NCBI GenBank assembly: GCA_964637165.1
Contig: CAZWVI010000016.1
Location: forward strand, 1-64,000
Length of the DNA stretch: 64,000 nucleotides
Direction: 5' to 3'
Origin: CAZWVI01 sp964637165
GTDB taxonomy: Bacteria; Planctomycetota; UBA1135
Under the pieces are notes generated by a model. It was not told the origin of the DNA and made no database searches. It saw only the letters and a program-made list of their open reading frames with translations. Position numbers and translations under genes: made by a program. Numbering within the stretch: the stretch's first letter is position 1; each line of letters begins with the position of its first letter. Positions 8,785 through 17,131 of this stretch are shown here, in pieces.

Positions 8785-10439
8785 GTTTTACTACCCTTCT
8801 TTTAGCCTGCCCGCAAACTCTGACCCACGCGCAACAACCTTTGTCGTGGTTCCCGGAACAAACCGCGGCGGTAGTTGAAATAAATCCGCAAGTTTGGAAT
8901 GAATATGGCGAAACAACCTATGCCCATCAAATGTTTGACTTGCCGGCTTGGGAAAAATTCATGCCACCAATTCAGGGATTGCTGGAGGAGATGGAGCACG
9001 ACCCAGAGTTTGTAATCATGTCAACACTGTTTGACTATTGGGGCAAGTATTCGATTCGTGCGGGCATTCCGTCGAACTTTTTAGATGATTCGCGATTTTG
9101 GATTAATATCAAGTTTGCTGATACCGAGACCGCAAAAGTCATTGAATCCTTGTTCACTGGAACTTCAAAAAAGGAAATCGAGGGCGGTCGTCTTTACACC
9201 GACCGAATTAATGGCACATGGTTTTTTAAAGACAACTTTGCAACTGCAGTAATTCGTGAATACGTAGATGATGAAAACCTCGCATTGTCTCAGGCGGCCA
9301 AAGATGCAGCCTTTTTAATTAATCGTTTGTATACATTAAATGGCGACATTAGTTTCGCCGACCGCCCCGAAGTCGCAACTTTGCAAGGACACCTCGCAAC
9401 GCAAAGTGATTTCTTGGGAATATGGGTATCAAGTGATCTTGGCAGCGTTGCCGGCGTATCTGAATTTCTACAGGAAGAGATTCCAGAAGAAGTAGATGCC
9501 TTTTTGGAGGCTGTCGGTCTTTACAAATTCCGTTCCTTTGCTTGGACGATTGCGATCGAACCGCCTTACTTGGTGGATCGCCTGCTTGCCTATGGGCCGG
9601 GCCTCGGCGAAGACTTATTCCCAGCTGACTTGTTGGCCGAGAATAATTTAGTAGAAATGGTTTCCGCCAATTCAAGTGACAGTTCAGTTGTGTCGGTTAA
9701 CACCATCGATTTTGTAGCGATGTTTGACATGTTCTTCGAGGCCTACGAGGCTATGAACAAGCTCAGCGCGCTGCCAACACTAGAAGCGGAAATTTTGCAA
9801 ACGCTTGCTGAAGCGCGCGTGGCCTTAGGTGGACTAGGGCCAACGATTCATACCCAAATGCTTGCCGAAGATATGTGGAATGGCGGCAATGGAAGCATTT
9901 GGATAAGCGTTTCAGATAAGTCCCTAGTTGAGGCTGGGTTGGATTTACTTCCAGATGATTTGCGCAATATGATGGCCATGGGAATGATTATTAACCCAGC
10001 TGGCGAACGGGCGAATCTTAAGTTAGAGGATAATCGCTTGCTTTTACTAACAGGAACTAAAGCCGAAGCCGATGGCGTTTTGGCTGAGACTATCCCTTGG
10101 CAAGAGCAAGCCTTGTGGTTGGAGCAACTTCAATTAGGCAATAATGTGAGCCGTGTCGATTGGTTTGGTCCCGAGGTTATCGCCAATGCTTTTGAAATTG
10201 TTCGCGAGATGGACGAGTTAAACGATGAATTAAGTGTTTACGGAATCGACCTGGAAGATTTGCCAGACTTTAATCAAGTCATAAATGCCACTTGTGGCTT
10301 GGCGACTGTTCATCAAGTCAAAGCCGATGGCTACTTCATCGAGGCACGATCTCCGTTGGGAATGATTCTTACCAGTATGTTTGCCGGTGTTGCACAACTC
10401 TCTGGAATCCTCGCCGAAAGCGACGAAGAAATGTTTTAA
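8778..10439 (+). CDS. Exported protein of unknown function
   Basis: I do not recognise this 553-residue protein with confidence. Residues 1-19 form a signal peptide ending in an AQQ-like site, with no lipobox Cys, so a periplasmic or surface location is likely. The rest is acidic, rich in Asp and Glu, with repeated blocks of the kind seen in DUF3352-like exported planctomycete proteins (SWFPEQTAAVVEINP near the start; LLLLTGTKAEADGVLAE near 430). No catalytic motif or internal membrane segment stands out. It is translationally coupled to the esterase (7-nt overlap) and its stop overlaps the convergent YhiN-type gene by 4 nt. A partner role with the esterase is possible but rests only on the coupling. 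Confidence 0.6.
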   Translation: MLSFTTLLLACPQTLTHAQQPLSWFPEQTAAVVEINPQVWNEYGETTYAHQMFDLPAWEKFMPPIQGLLEEMEHDPEFVIMSTLFDYWGKYSIRAGIPSNFLDDSRFWINIKFADTETAKVIESLFTGTSKKEIEGGRLYTDRINGTWFFKDNFATAVIREYVDDENLALSQAAKDAAFLINRLYTLNGDISFADRPEVATLQGHLATQSDFLGIWVSSDLGSVAGVSEFLQEEIPEEVDAFLEAVGLYKFRSFAWTIAIEPPYLVDRLLAYGPGLGEDLFPADLLAENNLVEMVSANSSDSSVVSVNTIDFVAMFDMFFEAYEAMNKLSALPTLEAEILQTLAEARVALGGLGPTIHTQMLAEDMWNGGNGSIWISVSDKSLVEAGLDLLPDDLRNMMAMGMIINPAGERANLKLEDNRLLLLTGTKAEADGVLAETIPWQEQALWLEQLQLGNNVSRVDWFGPEVIANAFEIVREMDELNDELSVYGIDLEDLPDFNQVINATCGLATVHQVKADGYFIEARSPLGMILTSMFAGVAQLSGILAESDEEMF

Positions 10440-11659
10440 GCGTCCTTGGCCGCGGCACTTCCTGCTAAGCGTCCGGTAAGCCAAGCCCAATGGAAGTTAA
10501 AACCTCCCATTCGGCCAATGCAATCAAGCACCTCGCCACACAGGTATAAACCTGGAGTGTGACGGCTCTCCAAAGTAGATGGATTGACACTTTCAAGCCG
10601 CACTCCGCCACCGGTAACTTCGGCAACCTTCAATCCTTCGTTGCCATTAATTGGTAGCTGAAAGGAATTTAGTGTTTGCAGTAACCGGATTCGTTGACCT
10701 TTGGTCATATTTCGTGAACGCATGTCCGGTCGCAGGTCGGTTTTTTCCAACAGCAAGTTAGCGAGCCGGCGTGGCAAAATATCGCCCAACATTTTTCCAA
10801 GTTCGCGACGTTCTTTTTCGTTGAAGATTTTGGCCCACTCTTCATCGCTGCCATCTCCCCAAGCGATCAAAATGTCTGCCTTGTCGCGCACCGCCCAATG
10901 GCTGGCGTCCAAAATTGCTGGCCCGCTGAATCCACGGTGAGTGATTAGCAAATCACGAGACCGTTCCTCGACAACTTCGCGATCAACAATTGCCCGCCAA
11001 CGCACCTCGACTGCGACTCCGGCTAGTTCGGCAAATTCCTTGGAGTTGGAGGTTAGTGGGACCAGTGCTGGGTAGGGGTCGTTTAGTTTGTGCCCAAGTG
11101 ATTTTGCTAGACGGAAGCCATGTCCATCGGAGCCAGTCGCGGGAACAGAACTGCCACCGGTGGCAATTACAACCTTTTCGGATTGTATTTCACGACCGTC
11201 CCCATCGCTAATCACGAAAGAAGAGTCCCCATCTTTACTGATGGTGTCGACTCGCCAGTTGTAGTTGAATACAACTCCCGCCTCTTCACAAGCGCTAACT
11301 AGTTGGTCGCGGACTGTGCGCCCACTTTGGCATTCGGGGAAAATACGCCCGTCGGCCTCAGCCTCGGCAAGCGGAAGTTGCAGATCCCAGGCGAAAAAAT
11401 TCTTTAGATCAGCAACTCGCCAAGTTTTTAGCAGGCGCTTAAGAACATTTGTCGAGCCTTGGGTGTAGAAGTCGCCGACCTCAACTTCTTCGGGCAATAC
11501 GTTGCAGCGACCGCCGCCGGCAGCAACAATTTTGGCCCCACATTTATTGCTGGATTCCAAAAGGACAACACTTTCGCCGAGCGCGCGCGCGGCCCATAGA
11601 GCAGCCATTAATCCAGCGGCGCCTCCGCCAACAATGGCAAGTTTATGGGGTTCGGTCAT
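10436..11659 (-). CDS. YhiN/HI0933-type FAD-dependent oxidoreductase
   Basis: This is a 407-residue flavoprotein of the HI0933/YhiN (BaiN-like) family. The N-terminal FAD-binding motif GGGAAG is at residues 11-16. Further family signatures are the AAGGGRCNV segment (about 46-54), VIATGGSSVPATGSDGHGF (about 144-162), the LLITHRGFSGPAILD segment (about 237-251), and the C-terminal GLYLCGEVLDCIGRMGGFN with a second nucleotide-binding loop. These cytosolic flavoproteins have no agreed housekeeping substrate, although one relative reduces bile acids. The length is normal and no disruptions are seen. A -10-like TAAAAT lies 6 nt before the ATG. It is convergent with, and overlaps by 4 nt, the unknown exported gene. 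Confidence 0.85.
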   Translation of the reverse strand: MTEPHKLAIVGGGAAGLMAALWAARALGESVVLLESSNKCGAKIVAAGGGRCNVLPEEVEVGDFYTQGSTNVLKRLLKTWRVADLKNFFAWDLQLPLAEAEADGRIFPECQSGRTVRDQLVSACEEAGVVFNYNWRVDTISKDGDSSFVISDGDGREIQSEKVVIATGGSSVPATGSDGHGFRLAKSLGHKLNDPYPALVPLTSNSKEFAELAGVAVEVRWRAIVDREVVEERSRDLLITHRGFSGPAILDASHWAVRDKADILIAWGDGSDEEWAKIFNEKERRELGKMLGDILPRRLANLLLEKTDLRPDMRSRNMTKGQRIRLLQTLNSFQLPINGNEGLKVAEVTGGGVRLESVNPSTLESRHTPGLYLCGEVLDCIGRMGGFNFHWAWLTGRLAGSAAAKDA

Positions 11660-11665
11660 TAGGGT

Positions 11666-11671
11666 ATTTTA
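11666..11671 (-). promoter_or_regulatory. -10 box of the YhiN-type gene, leaderless layout
   Basis: Reading the minus strand, TAAAAT is followed by exactly six bases and then the ATG of the flavoprotein gene. No Shine-Dalgarno fits in those six bases. A -35 box is not convincing; CAGACA 18 nt upstream is the best candidate. Confidence 0.5.
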
Positions 11672-11738
11672 TGCTAGCCAATTGCATCTTGTCTGTTGCT
11701 CTTGAAAATGTTAAAATGGGAATTAGTCTCAATAACAA

Positions 11739-11864
11739 ATGACACTTCCACTTGTCGGTTCCCGTGGTGCTCGGGCTTTGTTTGCTTTCGGTTTTGTCTT
11801 TATGACATTGGCCGCAGGGCATTTATGGGTAACTGCTCTCATGGGTGTTGGTTGTTTTATGTAA
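11739..11864 (+). CDS. Possible 41-residue membrane peptide
   Basis: An ATG at 11739 opens a 41-codon frame (MTLPLVGSRGARALFAF, then a hydrophobic run to the end) that reads like a single membrane span preceded by a basic segment. Its stop overlaps a second ATG (TAATG at 11862-11866). That second frame continues as a polar, Lys-rich tail (LLWAYDATQLSAKKLLNL) to 11968. The two halves could be one small membrane protein split by a frameshift, two coupled peptides, or chance. It is the only candidate gene in the 249 bp between the flavoprotein and the thioredoxin-domain gene, and it overlaps the 3' end of the latter on the opposite strand. Confidence 0.25.
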   Translation: MTLPLVGSRGARALFAFGFVFMTLAAGHLWVTALMGVGCFM

Positions 11865-11908
11865 TGCTGTTGTGGGCTTATGACGCAACTCAACTGTCAG
11901 CAAAGAAA

Positions 11909-14002
11909 TTACTGAATCTTAAGCTTGAGCAATCTTGCCAATTCACTTGGCTGATTGCTTGGTGGTAAACAAGTCGCACCTTTGCACAGGTAAAGAGTCG
12001 CCGCGGCTTCGCGCGCGTTTCTTGCGGTGAATATTTCTAAATCACTTTTTGTTTTTGCGTTAAGACTGAACACTGGCAAAACTTCTGCATTAGCAAATTG
12101 TCCAAATGCGGTTTTCCACTCGTCCAGAGAGCTTGAATCGCCAGTTCCAATTACGACTGCTACCGATGGCTCGGCGACCGCCATCCATAGAGAGCGCAAG
12201 GTGCCGCTAAACCCGCGTGGCCCGCGATCGATGATCCCCAACACAGCCGCATAACCGGCATCGGCGATTTCTTTCCACTCATCTTTATGGGTAAAAACGT
12301 AAAGCACACTTAAACATTCAAGTGCGATTGCATTCGGGCTTGGAATTGCTCCGTCCCAAGGAGAGCTGCGACGATGCAAAACGGTTTTGTCACTTCCATC
12401 GGTATCAAAGAACACGCCGGTGTCGGGGTTCCAAAATGAATCAATCATTAGCCTAGCGATTTGCTCCGCTTCGTTGAGCCACTGCTCATCGCCAGTTGCT
12501 TGAAACAACGAAAGTAAAGCGCGACAAATGTATGCATGGTCTTCGAGAACCGCATCGTGTTGGGCTTTGCCTGAACGCCAAGCACGCAGCCAGTGTCGAT
12601 CGACTTTTAATTCTCTTAATAAAAACTGCATCGCGGTTTCAGCGGCCGTGGTGTAGCGTGGTTGGTTCAAAATCCTGCCGGCTTGAGCTAGGGCATCAAT
12701 CGCCAAACCATTCCATGCGCTTAAAATTTTGTCATCGGTCGCCGGGGCAATCCGGGTGCTGCGATGGTCTAACAATTTGGCACGCACTTTTTGGAAGCGT
12801 TGCGGATTGCCGAGTTGTAATTCATTTCGTAAAGTTAAGGCCGAAGTTCCGTGTTCGAAATTTCCTGCGGCACTTACTGCAAAAACTCGAGCGGCCCATG
12901 CGCCGTCTTTTGCGCCAAGCACATTAACTAATTCGCTTGGCTTCCAAACAAAGTACTTCCCTTCTTCACCCTCAGAGTCGGCATCGGTGCTCGACCAGAA
13001 ACCGCCCTCGGGTGATTGCATTTCTCGAAGTAAGTAGTCGCATGATTCACGCGCGATGCGCGCAAAAAATTCATCGCCAGTTTGTGACCAGGCTTCTAAA
13101 TAACATGGGATTAAAGTTCCCTGATCATAGAGCATTTTTTCAAAATGTGGAATGAGCCATTTTTCATCGGTCGAATAACGAGCGAAGCCACCTGCGAGTT
13201 GGTCGTAGATTCCACCATTGGCCATTTTGCGCAGAGTGTGGATTGCCATCTCACGCGCTTCACTAAGTTGGTGTCGCTCGGCGATTCCTAACAAAAATCG
13301 AATGTCATCAGTGTGTGGAAATTTTGGTGCTTCGCCAAAGCCACCCCAGACACTGTCGTAATTATTTGAAAATGACTTCAGCCAACCTTGTTCGCGTTGG
13401 GCAAATTTTTCCGGGCTTGGAAGCGGCTGCGAGCTGGCCTCGGGTAAATTTAGCGCCAACATTTCTCCGAGCTGATTGGCCGACTTAGTAATTTCATTGC
13501 GGCGGTCGCGCCATGCATTACGGATATTTAACAAAATGTCGAAAAATCCAGGACGGCCAAACTTTTCACGTGGAGGGAAATAAGTGCCTCCGTAAAAAGG
13601 TTTTAAATCTGGGGTCAAGAAAACCGACATCGGCCAACCACCGCGCCCAGTCATTTTTTGGACCGCGGTCATGTAAAGGTCGTCCAAATCAGGACGTTCT
13701 TCGCGATCGACTTTAATACAAATGAAATGCTCGTTCAAAAACTCGGCAATCTCGGAATCTTCGAAAGATTCCCGCTCCATGACGTGGCACCAATGGCAGG
13801 CGGAGTACCCGATTGACAGAAAAATCGGCTTTTCTTCGAGTTTTGCTCGCTCAATAGCCTCAGCTCCCCAGGGAAACCAGTCCACGGGGTTGTAAGCGTG
13901 CTGAAGAAGATAGGGGCTAGTTTCAGCGACAAGGTGGTTGGGGTTGCCGTGGTGGGTGCCCTCTTGGGCTAGTGGGAAGCTCATTAGAATTGCCGCAAGC
14001 AT
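11909..14002 (-). CDS. Thioredoxin-domain protein, DUF255/YyaL (SSP411-like)
   Basis: This 697-residue protein belongs to the DUF255 family (bacterial YyaL, animal spermatogenesis-associated protein 20). The N-terminal thioredoxin-like domain includes SPYLLQHAYNPVDWFPW (about 29-45) and the redox-type motif CHWC (69-72) within IGYSACHWCHVME. It is followed by a long alpha/alpha-barrel region resembling N-acylglucosamine 2-epimerases or cellobiose epimerases. An extra 20 or so residues before the conserved region look like a short signal peptide (LLAAILMSFPLAQ-like), so it may be periplasmic, unlike most relatives. A downstream ATG at codon 8 is an alternative start. No clear -10 box or Shine-Dalgarno was found. 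It is divergent from the nuclease-like gene at 14100. The reaction it performs is unknown. Confidence 0.86.
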   Translation of the reverse strand: MLAAILMSFPLAQEGTHHGNPNHLVAETSPYLLQHAYNPVDWFPWGAEAIERAKLEEKPIFLSIGYSACHWCHVMERESFEDSEIAEFLNEHFICIKVDREERPDLDDLYMTAVQKMTGRGGWPMSVFLTPDLKPFYGGTYFPPREKFGRPGFFDILLNIRNAWRDRRNEITKSANQLGEMLALNLPEASSQPLPSPEKFAQREQGWLKSFSNNYDSVWGGFGEAPKFPHTDDIRFLLGIAERHQLSEAREMAIHTLRKMANGGIYDQLAGGFARYSTDEKWLIPHFEKMLYDQGTLIPCYLEAWSQTGDEFFARIARESCDYLLREMQSPEGGFWSSTDADSEGEEGKYFVWKPSELVNVLGAKDGAWAARVFAVSAAGNFEHGTSALTLRNELQLGNPQRFQKVRAKLLDHRSTRIAPATDDKILSAWNGLAIDALAQAGRILNQPRYTTAAETAMQFLLRELKVDRHWLRAWRSGKAQHDAVLEDHAYICRALLSLFQATGDEQWLNEAEQIARLMIDSFWNPDTGVFFDTDGSDKTVLHRRSSPWDGAIPSPNAIALECLSVLYVFTHKDEWKEIADAGYAAVLGIIDRGPRGFSGTLRSLWMAVAEPSVAVVIGTGDSSSLDEWKTAFGQFANAEVLPVFSLNAKTKSDLEIFTARNAREAAATLYLCKGATCLPPSNQPSELARLLKLKIQ

Positions 14003-14099
14003 TGTGGTGGTCGGGATTTGGGACTTTTAGGACAGCTTCCTAAGGGTTTCATGGATTGTCTTCCATAACAGCATAGGAATCTATTAGACTTTGGGCACA

Positions 14100-15965
14100 A
14101 TGGGCTTCCTCCAACGCCTTTTTTCTGGAGCGGACGCCGGCGACGAAAATGCCGACCGCTCCTCGGAGATAGCTCGATCTGCCGCCGCTGACAGCGCGGA
14201 CATTCGGGCTCTTACTGATGAAATCCGCCGCCTTCGAGAATCTCTCGGAGACGGGGGAGATGCGTCATTCCATGATGGCCGCAATCGTCGCGGCGGCCAC
14301 GGGCGCAGATCGGGTAGTTCTCAAGGGAACTCCCGTCACTCAAACTCAGGCAACCGCGGTGGTCGCAACGGCGGTCGCCCAGAGCCGCGCCGGGGACTTC
14401 CCAAGGAAGTACCCGATGATGCACCAGTCGGACCATTGGTCGACTACCTTAAGGAACACAAAGTTGTGGTCTACGAGGGTCAAGACGACTTGGCGCGCAA
14501 CGAGGCATTCGAGCACCTTGCCCGTCACATTGGTCAGCACTTCAATCTAGTCGGTCCGTTCTACGAAAAGATGAAGCGTTGCGTGGCAACTGGCCACGGA
14601 ACACGCATCGACATTGGTAGTTGGTCAGATCATCAACGGTCTGCCGCTGTGCAGTTGGGCACCATGCTCCACCGCCACGGATTGCTGAAGGACTTCTACT
14701 ACCATCGTTCGCCGAAGAAGCAATTGCGCGTCATTCCAACTAAAGATGGTTCAACTGCGCAATTCTTAACTGGCGGATGGCTGGAAATTTACGTCGCTTG
14801 GTTGTTGTCGCGCAAATTGCGCGCGCGCATGAGTGCCGCCAAGTTCCAGGTGTTGTTTAACGTGAAAGGCACCTTGCCTGACATGCGTGAGTTTGAAGCC
14901 GACTTAATGGCTTGCGTCGACGGCCGCATGTTGTGGGTCGAGTGCAAGACCGGTCACTGGCAGGATTACTCCGCGCGCTTTAAGGGCTTGGTTAAGGTTT
15001 TTGGTACCGACAAAACTTCAGCAGGTTTGTTGTTGTTGCGCGCACCTGATGCCAGCACCCGCAAACGCGCGACTTCAATGTTAGACATGACTTTGTTGCC
15101 GCTCGACGAGGTGTCGAATTTCTTCAACCGTTTCTTAGGTGTTGAAGAAGACGCTCCAGCTGAGTTGGTGGTTGATAAGGACGATCGCACTGCGCCGCTT
15201 CCATTGGGAGTTGTGCCACCACTTGGTGATGAAGAGGTTCCACTGAAAAATGTGAAACCGGCGCGCCGCTTGGGGCACATTGAAATTGACGGATCTGGTT
15301 CAAGTGCGAACTTGGACGAGGAAGGGAACCCGCGTCGTCGCCGTCGCCGTGGCCGCCGCGGTGGACGTGGCCGTCGTCGTGCGGGTGAAACCGAAACAGC
15401 TGAATCAACGAGCTCGGATAACAACACCACTGCAAGTTTGCATGAGGCGGTTGAAATTCAACCTCTGGATGATGTGCCAGTTGCGGAAAAGCCTAAGGTC
15501 GAAGCTAAAGCCAAGAGCGAAGCAGCTAAGTCTGAAAAGCCGCAAGCTAAAACAGAGGCAAAAGATTCAAGTGATGAATCTTCAGGCCGCCGTCGTCGCC
15601 GCACTTCCCCGTTTGAGGACAGTGATAAGGCCGGCAAAGAGGAGGTTGCTGAAGTTAAGTCGTCTGATTCAGATGAAGGCGAAAAGCCGAAGGCCGAAAG
15701 TGAAAAGCCAAAAAGAACGCGTCGTCGTTCAAGTGCTAAGCCAAAGGATGACAGCAAGACTGAAGTTAAGGCAGAAACTAAAGATGATGCCAAGCCAAAG
15801 TCGAAGCCTGCAATAAATGTTAAGCCGAAAGCAAAAGCCGAAGCCAAGCCAGCCGTAAAAGTTGTGCCAACAGCCGAATCGAAGCCGAAGCCAAAAGAAT
15901 CAGCCAGCGGTGTAACCATCGCTCCCGATCTCGCGGCAATGCTCGCTAAGCCTAAAGACAAGTAA
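14100..15965 (+). CDS. Card1-like PD-(D/E)XK domain protein with basic disordered tails
   Basis: The product is about 621 residues; I use ATG 14100 rather than the in-frame TTG 9 nt earlier. There are four parts. Residues 27-50 form a short coiled coil. About 55-100 is Gly/Arg/Ser-rich. Residues 105-345 are folded. The last 250 residues are disordered, with an Arg cluster near 400-420 and then Lys/Ala/Pro/Glu repeats. In the folded part GGWLE (225-229), FEAD (Glu266, Asp268) and WVECKTG (Glu281, Lys283) match the nuclease core of DUF1887 (Card1/Can2) proteins. No CARF domain is present. The RG-rich and Lys-rich tails recall RNA-binding tails of RNase E-like proteins. The domain match is a motif comparison; the nucleic-acid role is inferred. 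TAGACT lies 9 nt before the ATG. Confidence 0.7.
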   Translation: MGFLQRLFSGADAGDENADRSSEIARSAAADSADIRALTDEIRRLRESLGDGGDASFHDGRNRRGGHGRRSGSSQGNSRHSNSGNRGGRNGGRPEPRRGLPKEVPDDAPVGPLVDYLKEHKVVVYEGQDDLARNEAFEHLARHIGQHFNLVGPFYEKMKRCVATGHGTRIDIGSWSDHQRSAAVQLGTMLHRHGLLKDFYYHRSPKKQLRVIPTKDGSTAQFLTGGWLEIYVAWLLSRKLRARMSAAKFQVLFNVKGTLPDMREFEADLMACVDGRMLWVECKTGHWQDYSARFKGLVKVFGTDKTSAGLLLLRAPDASTRKRATSMLDMTLLPLDEVSNFFNRFLGVEEDAPAELVVDKDDRTAPLPLGVVPPLGDEEVPLKNVKPARRLGHIEIDGSGSSANLDEEGNPRRRRRRGRRGGRGRRRAGETETAESTSSDNNTTASLHEAVEIQPLDDVPVAEKPKVEAKAKSEAAKSEKPQAKTEAKDSSDESSGRRRRRTSPFEDSDKAGKEEVAEVKSSDSDEGEKPKAESEKPKRTRRRSSAKPKDDSKTEVKAETKDDAKPKSKPAINVKPKAKAEAKPAVKVVPTAESKPKPKESASGVTIAPDLAAMLAKPKDK

Positions 15966-15987
15966 GCTTCCCGCTTTCCCTGACTAC

Positions 15988-16028
15988 AAAAAAAACCGCC
16001 GCAAGCATTAATTGCCTGCGGCGGTTTT
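15988..16028. terminator. Bidirectional intrinsic terminator
   Basis: A perfect 12-bp stem (AAAACCGCCGCA at 15992-16003 with TGCGGCGGTTTT at 16017-16028) closes a 13-nt loop. On the plus strand it is followed by TTTTG, serving the nuclease-like gene. On the minus strand the run of eight A's at 15988-15995 becomes eight T's, serving tRNA-Phe and perhaps def-ribF. Confidence 0.88.
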
Positions 16029-16032
16029 GTTT

Positions 16033-16108
16033 TGGTGGGCAGAGGCGGAATTGAACCGCCGACACATGGATTTTCAATCCATTGCTCTACCAACTGAGCT
16101 ATCCGCCC
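16033..16108 (-). tRNA. tRNA-Phe (anticodon GAA), CCA encoded
   Basis: The minus strand folds as a 76-nt tRNA. The acceptor stem is GGGCGGA with TCTGCCC (one G-T pair), the D-loop contains AGCTCAGTTGGTAGAGC, the anticodon loop is TTGAAAA with anticodon GAA, the T-arm is GGCGG-TTCAATT-CCGCC, and the discriminator is A followed by an encoded CCA. It lies 45 nt downstream of ribF on the same strand and 4 nt before the terminator. A weak promoter (TGGCGA, 17 nt, TATCCT) ends 14 nt upstream, so it may be transcribed alone or as the tail of the def-ribF unit. Confidence 0.96.
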
Positions 16109-16153
16109 TGGTAGGGGCGAAAAGGATACCCTCGCCGCGGGGCTTTCGCCACC

Positions 16154-17131
16154 TTATGCAGTGGAGAATTCTTGAAAAATAATTTTGGCACTTTCAATAT
16201 CGCGATTAATTTGCTCAGATAAGGCCTCAGGACCACTAAATGTTCGTTCCTCGCGAATGTGTTTTAGAAAATGTAGTTCTAGGGTGCGCTCGTAAAGATC
16301 GCCTGAAAAATTAATCAAATGCGCTTCGATTGTTGGCGCCGCTTGGTCAAAGGTTGGGCGGTCTCCGATATTGACCACTGCTGGGTGAAATTGTTCACTA
16401 CCTTCACGCTCCAACTTGCCGATTTGAGCGAAGCAGGCGTAAACCCCCTTGGGTGGATACAACTCGTGGTGGGGTGCTAGGTTGGCTGTCGGAAAACCGA
16501 TCAATCGCCCACGGCCATCGCCTGGCACCACCGTGCCTAAGATTGAGACTTGGCGGCCAAGCATTCCTGCCGCGCGTTGCAATTCCCCAAGACTTACCGC
16601 CTCACGAATCGCGGTGCTCGAAACGGCTCGGTCATTTACACGCAAGGCTTCGACCTCAACTAGCTCAATCCCGAGGCCTGCCGCCAAGGGTCTCAAACTC
16701 TCAAGATTGCCGCCGCGGCCATGTCCAAATTTTGAATCAAAACCTAACACCAGCCCCTTCAATCCAAGCCGCGGAATTAAGTGCTCGCGCAAAAAATTCT
16801 CAGCACTTAAATCGCGAAGCTGTTGGTTGAAACTTAAAACTAATACAAGCTCAACATCGAGTAATTCGAAGAGGCGCAAGCGGTGCTCCAAGCTAGTCAC
16901 GGTTGACGGTGCTTGGCCACGTAACACTTTTTTGGGGTGTCCCGAAAAAGTAATTACACAAGATTTTAGATTCCTTGTCTTGGCCAGATTAACGACTTGT
17001 TCAATGACCGATTGGTGGCCTTTATGTACACCGTCGAAGACACCAATCGTCGCTATGACTCCACAACTTTGTAGTGCTTCAATTTTTGCGGAAGTGACCG
17101 CAAGAGCATCTAAACCATCAATTACTAGCAC
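16154..17131 (-). CDS. ribF: Bifunctional riboflavin kinase / FMN adenylyltransferase
   Basis: RibF converts riboflavin to FMN and FMN to FAD. The N-terminal adenylyltransferase domain has TIGVFDGVHKGHQSV, containing the HxGH-type nucleotide-binding motif, followed by the ITFSGHP segment and the SSTAIR motif. The C-terminal flavokinase domain has GDGRGRLIGFPTANL, with the PTAN motif, and YPPKGVY. I favour a GTG start at 17131. It gives the N-terminus LVIDGLDAL, which lines up with known RibF proteins, and leaves a 14-nt overlap with def. An ATG at 17170 would add 13 unlike residues and a 53-nt overlap. Co-transcription with def is likely. The tRNA-Phe gene follows on the same strand. Confidence 0.92.
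   Translation of the reverse strand: MLVIDGLDALAVTSAKIEALQSCGVIATIGVFDGVHKGHQSVIEQVVNLAKTRNLKSCVITFSGHPKKVLRGQAPSTVTSLEHRLRLFELLDVELVLVLSFNQQLRDLSAENFLREHLIPRLGLKGLVLGFDSKFGHGRGGNLESLRPLAAGLGIELVEVEALRVNDRAVSSTAIREAVSLGELQRAAGMLGRQVSILGTVVPGDGRGRLIGFPTANLAPHHELYPPKGVYACFAQIGKLEREGSEQFHPAVVNIGDRPTFDQAAPTIEAHLINFSGDLYERTLELHFLKHIREERTFSGPEALSEQINRDIESAKIIFQEFSTA

Noticed and set aside
15280..15816. A long alternative plus-strand frame rich in Lys, Arg and Leu inside the nuclease-like gene
   Set aside because: It is a by-product of the Lys/Ala/Glu-rich repeats of the real gene in another frame; the composition has no fold-like pattern.
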